Position numbers and translations under genes: made by a program. A DNA stretch of 64,000 nucleotides from Vanilla planifolia (Eukaryota; Streptophyta; Magnoliopsida; Asparagales; Orchidaceae), in assembly GCA_023846275.1 (NCBI GenBank), contig JAIUJO010000072.1:392501-456500 (forward strand). The letters run 5' to 3'. Shown here in pieces: positions 57,091 through 64,000 of this stretch. The notes under the pieces were generated by a model. That model made no database searches and was not told the DNA's origin. It worked only from the letters and a program-made list of their open reading frames with translations. Positions within the stretch are counted from its first letter, which is position 1. The number at the start of each line of letters is the position of its first letter.

Positions 57091-60000
57091 TCACATGAGG
57101 CGATATTTAGAGTTACATAATATAATAACCTAGATAAAGAACTTGAAAAAATTAAGCTAACTATACAAGAATACTATATTCTATGATACTAAATAGATGA
57201 ATTGCAACATCCTTAACCATAAAATAAGATATAAGACAATATAGCTCATAGAACATTTGAAAACATTAAGAATAAAATTTTCAAAAATAAAAAAAATATT
57301 TAATTAGATAAAGTTTATAGTGATATGTCTAATGATAATTTCTTCATCTTGATCAAATAATGACAAGAACTATTACAAATTTCTAGAGAAATATAAAATT
57401 AATAATATTATGTATTAATTTAATTTTAAATATATATCAAGATATATTAAAATTTAATGAGTTAAACTAAATAAAAAATTTTCAATAAATAAGATTATTT
57501 ATACAAGAAAAGCATGTTCTAATACACCAAAAAGATGGAGGGTAGCATTCTCGATTGTCAAATAAGATATGAATTAAAATGCCTCAAAAAGCAAACAAAA
57601 CAAATAATTTTTTTAAAATATAATATTTAATATTTAATTAGATATAACACATCAAGATAAGATAGACTATTATTGTTTCATCTTGATCAAACCTCATTTA
57701 GAATTACTACGAAATATCTGAGTTAAAAGAAATACTAATGATAAAGTTTTTTTTAATATTTAGTAAATTTATATTAAAAAAAAAATTAGAGAAATTGTAA
57801 CAAAGTAAGTTATGCAAATCAAAGGATCTAAAGGTCACATGAGTGAAAAAGTAGACTTTAATAATAATATAAACAAGTCATGATGAAAATTTTGAGGAAA
57901 TGAGATGAATTATGCAAAAAAAAGTCATGTTTGAAGGAGCAAAAGAGTATGTCAAAACAACCTAGATCATTACGTAAGCCACAAATGTAAATGTGTCATA
58001 AAAAGTGTTGAAATACAAGAAAATAAAATTCTTAAGAATTTAAAAATGAATAGTTAATCAATAAAGCTCATTGAGATGACTCCAAGGATGTTTTTTTCCT
58101 ATAAATGTGTCATCATTTGGAATTATTTTGAATTACCAAGTTAAATAAAAATAAATAAATAAATATTATTATTAAAATATTAAATAAACACATTTTAAGT
58201 CTTAAATGTGATAAATAAAAGAAAAATGTGATAAGGCCAATTCAAAATTGTATAGTTATGACATCAGAAAATATTTTGAGTTAAATAGAAATATAGTAAA
58301 ATCAAAGCAAGAATTTCCATGTTGCAAAGGAGATCAAGTGTAATATTATTGATCACCTAAACAGGTCCAAATCAAAATGACTCTTAAAGGAAGTTGAAGC
58401 CCTTAAAAATAAAACATTTAGACTAGAAAAACGGAATATTTTATTGGATACTTTTGAGCTGAGTCAAATGACATGTTTTGTCTTGATGTAACCACTTTGG
58501 TATTACCATATTTTTCTAAATTAAGTGAATCCAAAAGTCTATGAAAACTTAAAAAACCATCGAAAGTGAAATATTTTAAAAAATACAAATTAATATTTTT
58601 TTATCGAGCTTTATAGTGTGAGTCCAATGATTTTTTTGCCTTGAAATAATGCAATATAAATAAATTAAAGTTATGTGAAAGTTGCAAGAGTTAAGATTTA
58701 TAATTACATAGTGATAAAATAAAATGATAAAAAATTTGAAGAAAATAAAATAAATTACATAAGAAATTTGGATACTTAGATATCAAGGAGATTGGGCATA
58801 AAATCCTGAATCATCAAATTTGGAATGAGTCAAATGTGAAATAAAGCATATAAAAACCATAGAAAGAAATTTTTTAAAAAAATACAAAACTAAACATGTA
58901 ATTGGATAGAGCATGTTAAAATTTGTTCGACAACTTTGGTTTCATCCCAAAAAAAAGTTGTTTTAATTTACTAAGATTAAAAGCTATAAAAAGTTACAAA
59001 AATAATAAATTATAGTATTAGTTTTATCTTAATGTATATTAAAGCTAAAACAAGATCAATCAAAGAAGTATAATCTAACCAAATGAAAGCTATGTAGATG
59101 TCACATGAAAATGTTTTAGAGATATACAGTAACATAACTAAATCAAAAAGAACAATTAGCAAAAATGAGAAATTAAACTTGACTCTAGGTTTCCTAGAGA
59201 TTGAGTGGAGCATCCTTTGAAAAGAAATGTTAGGTAAAACATACCAATCCTTTGAGAGAGAGTAATTAAAAATATTCAAATGAGTATTTTTTTAGATAGC
59301 TCTCATCAATATGAGTCCAATAAAATTTTCTTCCTCATAATCAAACTTTATTTTTAATTTTTATGAATTACCAAAATAAATAGGCTCAAATAATGATAGA
59401 TTATTTTTTTATATTAAAATAAATAAACACTAAAGGTCAATGAGATAAATTGAAGCAGTCTAAGATAAAAAAATAAAAGAAAAAAATTTATTAAATTAGA
59501 TAAATTTAATGAGAAGTTGCATTCGAATATAAAAAAGAGCTCAAGTTATCCTCAATCATTAAATTAGTTAGAAATTCAAATGCCTTATAAAAAAGGCAAA
59601 ACTATTAAAAAAATATTTAAAAAATATTTAAAAAATATAGAAATGAAAATTTAAATTGATACATCTATTTATCCTATGATTTGATTATATTATGAATTAT
59701 TTCCAATTATCCTCTCATGACGCCCTTACATCACATTAATTTGGTTATACTAAAGTTTTTCAACTCAGGTGTGAACAAAAATACCTCATAAAGATGCCAA
59801 ATTCAATAAAGTGGCAGAGATGAGTCAAACTATTACTATTTCTTTTAGCTTAATCTCACTCGTTTTTGCTATGATTAACAAAAATAAATAAGAATATATA
59901 ATAATAATTCTTTGTACTAAGTAAATATATATTAATGTTAAAAAAGTTTAAATTGATGTAATGTAATGTAACCAAATCAAAGCAATGTAAAAAAGCATGA

Positions 60001-60320
60001 GAAGTGATTTTGAGTGAAATAGTGATATGAATAAATAAAAAGAAAAACTTTTACTGAATGAGATAAACTCTTCAAAGGTAGAAAATTTTAGAAACACTAG
60101 AGAGTTTGAGTACAATATCTTTGATTTTTAGCTAAGGTATGAACCGAAATCACCCATAAAACATGCAAAAAATTTAGAAAATAAAAAAAATAAATATTTA
60201 AAATTAAATTTAACATAATCCTCTTGGTGTTTTTGCACTTTAACAGAAATAATCTTTTTTGGGTTTGACATTTACTCTTTTTTATGTTCATGAAAATAAA
60301 CATAAGTTATTTAAAATTTT
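57090..60320 (-). repeat. satellite array, block 2, right of the island
   Basis: Continuation of the reversed satellite. It resumes with tcacatgaggcgatatttag and agttacataatataataacc, words found elsewhere in monomers (for example at 52640-52670 and 58790). About eight monomers can be followed, with anchors near 57310, 57640, 58065, 58440, 58600, 58905, 59290 and 59650. The array fades out at about 60320, where satellite words no longer appear. Confidence 0.75.
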
Positions 60321-63300
60321 TAAATTGTCTCGACCAACTTCATTTTTAATGTTAGGTTTAGTTATGGTCAAACAAATTAATATGGGTTGGCTTCAACACC
60401 ATGACACAAAGTGATGTACATCATATGTTCGACATGAATCAAGGTGTCATTATATAATATCATGCTTTTCGTCTTACAATATTAACTTATTTAGCGTGTT
60501 TTTTTTCTTTTTGGCATTTTCTTTTATTTTTCTTCTGATTTATAGTGTTAAAATACTCAAACAACTATACATGTGTAATTGTATTAACTTTTATATGCCA
60601 ATAATCATAGAGTGCTATATTTAAATAAAAACATTTATAAAAAGCAAGTTATGCTTTGCAATGGCACATCACCAAACATTCCTTAATAATAATAATGGGA
60701 TATTTAATAGCCCACTTATATCATTAACATTTAGTTTGACTAATTAGTGTTGCCAAGATGCCTCTTCTATTATTTTGCCACTCGATTTATTTAATCTTCT
60801 CATTCTCTAGAACATTTAACATTAATATTTATTAGTAATGATTCAATAGGCATTATAAATGTATATCGAAAAGCTATGTTTAAGAAAATGCCTTCTTTTG
60901 ATTTGTTGCCATCATATTGTATAGTAAGATCAACCCTATAATATAATATAGTAATTGCTTTACAATGGTTAGATCTTTGCGTTGGAATAATCTTACCAAT
61001 TCGATACAAGTATCGCACTAGTGTGACATAACGGTATCAAAGGCTTATATTAGGGTTCAAAAAAATGATCAAATTCAACTTGTTTATAAAATAATTATAA
61101 TAATGTAATTATTATTTCATATTACAAAAACATGACTTAGTTATTTTCTAATTTCAAATTATACAAAGGATATTACATTTCATCTATACAATTCATGCCT
61201 AATGGTAACCAAATAACTATTCATGGAAGAAATTTTATTGAGATTTTAAAAATCATATTGTACAAGTTTTTTTTCCATTTTTCACACCATTTTGATCTTT
61301 GATTCAACATGTAAAACCATACCTCAATCATACAAGTCCATTAGGACTTTTATACTAGCATGATAGACAATAAATTTATATGCTCAAGTTGCACCAACAT
61401 ACAAGTAGGACAAGCTAATTGAACTAATATGATTTTAAGGCACCTCCCTTTTCACACATATCATGAAAGCATTCCAATGCTTATAGTCATGGTTTTACAA
61501 GTATGATCTTATTGACCATCTAATACGATAATTTTTATCTGAATGTTTTAGTAGGATCAAACCACTTTTGACCCACATTCTAACTCATAGATAGCTGTTA
61601 CTTATGGTGAAAGCTTGAGTCGTTACCTTGACAAGCAGCTCTTACAAAAAAAGAAAAAAATCATAAGCTCGCTCTTTCCTTTCCTAATATCCATTTTTCC
61701 ATAGAAGATGGCATGTAATCCATTCTTTCTTCCTCAATAGCCATACGCTCCCTCTTGTCCCATCATAGCCTCTCTCTATCCTAATGTTTTCCACAATAGA
61801 GAAATTTACTCATGTAAGGGAGACGATTATCCTCTTATTAAATAAAAGCATTAAAACATGATCTTTTTTTATTAATAATAGCATTACAAGTTCATAGAAA
61901 ATGTGATTTCCCTCCTAAAGTTACGATCGACCCATTGGAACATTCTCATTATGAGATATTTGTAATTATATACTTAAATATAAATTTTTACCACCACTAT
62001 TTTGACACATTCTTTTAGCCAATTCCTATTCAATTCATTTATGCATTTCAAATTTGTATCACTTAAAGTTTGTTTATAGAACACGATTAGGGAGATTGCA
62101 ATAATTTTATTAGGTATTTGATATCACAATTTCTTCGCATAATGCGCTCATTTTCCAAAGTCAATGACTAACTACATGTAACTAAGAGCATGCATTTCTT
62201 CAATATATTTATTGGGAGGGTCAGCTTCATTGAACGTGCTGTGCTACCCACAACTAAAATAAGTAAATTTTGTGTAGGCTGGCATAGCAATGCCAATCCT
62301 TTATGACACATTTTTTTTAACCCTAATTATGTGGGATCACCACTTCATTTTAGATTAACAAAAAAAAAATAGAATGGTTACCCCTCATAGCAAAATGTTC
62401 ATATTTTAAACACATTATGAGTACTGTAATATTATGTCAACATGTCAGGACAATGTTTTGATAATGCATTACATGTGTCGAATCCGATGTATGGTTGTGG
62501 AATTATCTAAATAATTTGTACTAGAAGTTTGTTGCTGCTCTTGGATCTATTGTTGATGTACGAAAATGCATGAAAATTAATTGTACAAACATTGAAGTGA
62601 CATGCTAGACTAAAGTTGTGAGTTCCATAATTATGATAATACATGGCCTAAAAACGAGTTTTTGCGGCATATTTACCCCCTAGAGTGTCGAAGTGCAATT
62701 TTAATGACATTATGTTGACCTAAAGTGAACAACATAAGTTATCCTAGAGTATATCTAACCCAAAACCTAAAAGTGTCATCTTAGTACTATTATAGCCAAC
62801 ACCTTTTGCCACAATGTTTTGATCTAATTGACCAAAGGGTGTCCTTTCCTGTTAATTATAATTTAAAATTAAAATTGAATATGTTTAAATTTTTAATAAG
62901 GATAAACTAAACTTTTAATTTTTAAATCTGAAATTTGAGAATTTTAATTATGGTTGAGTGAAAGACTTGAGCAATATGACATAAGCCATGATATTACTAA
63001 GCTTCAAGCATGAACATCATCTTACAATTTTATTTATATTATTTTTATTAAATGTTTTCCTTGTTATTAAGTATTGATTGCAAAATGAAGATATAGATAT
63101 TATTTCCATAATTAGTGGTTAGTTGTTTATTCCTAGTGTGAGGATTAAACAGGGAAAATGATTAGTTGCATATAAGAATATTTTAAGATAAAATATATGG
63201 GATAAAAAATAGATGTCAAAATATCTTTTGGCCATATCATAAACAGATTCGTAAATTTTGTTAGCTTGATATGGCAAGCAAAAAAGGTGAAAATGATGTG

Positions 63301-64000
63301 AGGTTTAACATTAATGGGTGAACCATGGCTTAAAGTAGGCAAACTAGTTTTTCTTAAAGACAATATGTTGTTTAAGGAGGTATGGACAAGGCAATTTAAG
63401 CCCCTAAGATGATTGTGGTTTGGTATTAGAAAATGATAGACATAAAGGTGATTTGGCATGGCTAACTATTGGGATACCAGGGTGGAAAGCAAGGTAAGCC
63501 ATGAAAAACAAGAATAAGAAAGCAGGTTCAAGTTTTCAAGCAAAGAAAGAGCTATACAAGGAGAACAACTCTACATGCCTTTTTATGTAACATGACCCTT
63601 TTGAACATACAATAAATCTATGTATGATCTAAGAAAGATTAGAAATATCTTATTAAAATGGCATGTAGAACATAGGGAATGGAATTTCGTTAACAAGAAG
63701 TTGATTTTGTTCGATGAACCTTAGTTTTAGAAATGTGGAGCCTGTTATACCCGTGATGAAAGTGTATTTTTTAAGCATATAATGTTTTTTTATAATACAT
63801 TTATTATGCAATTTTTTAAAGGAATAACACAAAAAATGTGACACTAACTAAATTGTGATTGTAAGTCAAATTCTTATTCATATGCTTACATGTCTAGCTT
63901 TACGTATTGAACTAACAAGATGATGGATTTAGAATGATTTTTTGTAGTTACAAAATACTTCATAATTGAGACATTATCTTGAAGTATGCTAATGTAAAAG
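60320..64000. other. unassigned AT-rich DNA at the right end
   Basis: No satellite or LINE words recognised. A 104-codon open frame (63145-63459, minus) and its complement both read as plausible peptide, but neither resembles a known family. No RNA gene was seen. This may be low-copy intergenic DNA or an older, unrecognisable repeat. Confidence 0.4.

Noticed and set aside
63145-63459. 104-codon minus-strand frame as a gene
   Set aside because: No recognised motif, AT-driven codon content and no sign of introns or flanking signals.
1-64000. Long terminal repeat retrotransposons or endogenous pararetroviruses
   Set aside because: I saw no LTR pair, tRNA primer site, integrase or protease motif. 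All RT segments are of the LINE type with RNase H at the C-terminus.

Overview
This window reads as non-genic nuclear DNA of a land plant, probably one with a large, repeat-rich genome. It is very AT-rich, and I find no intact protein-coding gene. What I can recognise is (i) several heavily decayed LINE retrotransposons of the plant L1-like type, with ORF1, reverse transcriptase (RT) and a C-terminal RNase H-like domain; (ii) a degenerate satellite with a monomer of about 0.4 kb; (iii) three other repeat families, called X, B and C here; and (iv) a 3.9-kb, visibly GC-richer island made of plastid gene pieces (psbD/psbC, rps12 3' half, psaA, cemA). The plastid genes place the organism among green plants. 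Gymnosperm or fern is only a guess from the repeat load.

Layout: 1-830, 3' end of a LINE (+). 1400-6950, a nearly complete but dead LINE (+). 6950-9640, families X and B, ending at a long AT microsatellite. 9720-10950, unassigned. 10950-14400, family C, about two tandem units of 1.8 kb. 15540-22600, satellite in + orientation. 22600-25900, B and X in inverted orientation. 25900-30400 and 31700-35100, two LINEs on the minus strand. 35650-37650, an inverted copy of family C. 37680-41400, two abutting LINE fragments (+). 41400-45160, X and B again (+). 45160-60320, satellite: + orientation to about 47365, then reversed, carrying a 0.65-kb unrelated insert at 49985-50635 and the organellar island at about 53235-57090. 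60320-64000, unassigned AT-rich DNA.

LINE-X-B-satellite recurs in the same order at two places read on opposite strands (25.9 kb leftwards and 41 kb rightwards), and LINE-X-B occurs a third time at 1.4-9.6 kb. This looks like one long composite repeat rather than independent insertions. The organellar island contains a 1562-bp tandem duplication whose two copies differ by about 2% with no net indel, and it sits inside a single satellite monomer. It is therefore younger than the satellite and much younger than the LINEs. All family assignments come from reading translations and repeats by eye. Boundaries of decayed repeats are approximate, often to within 100-200 bp.
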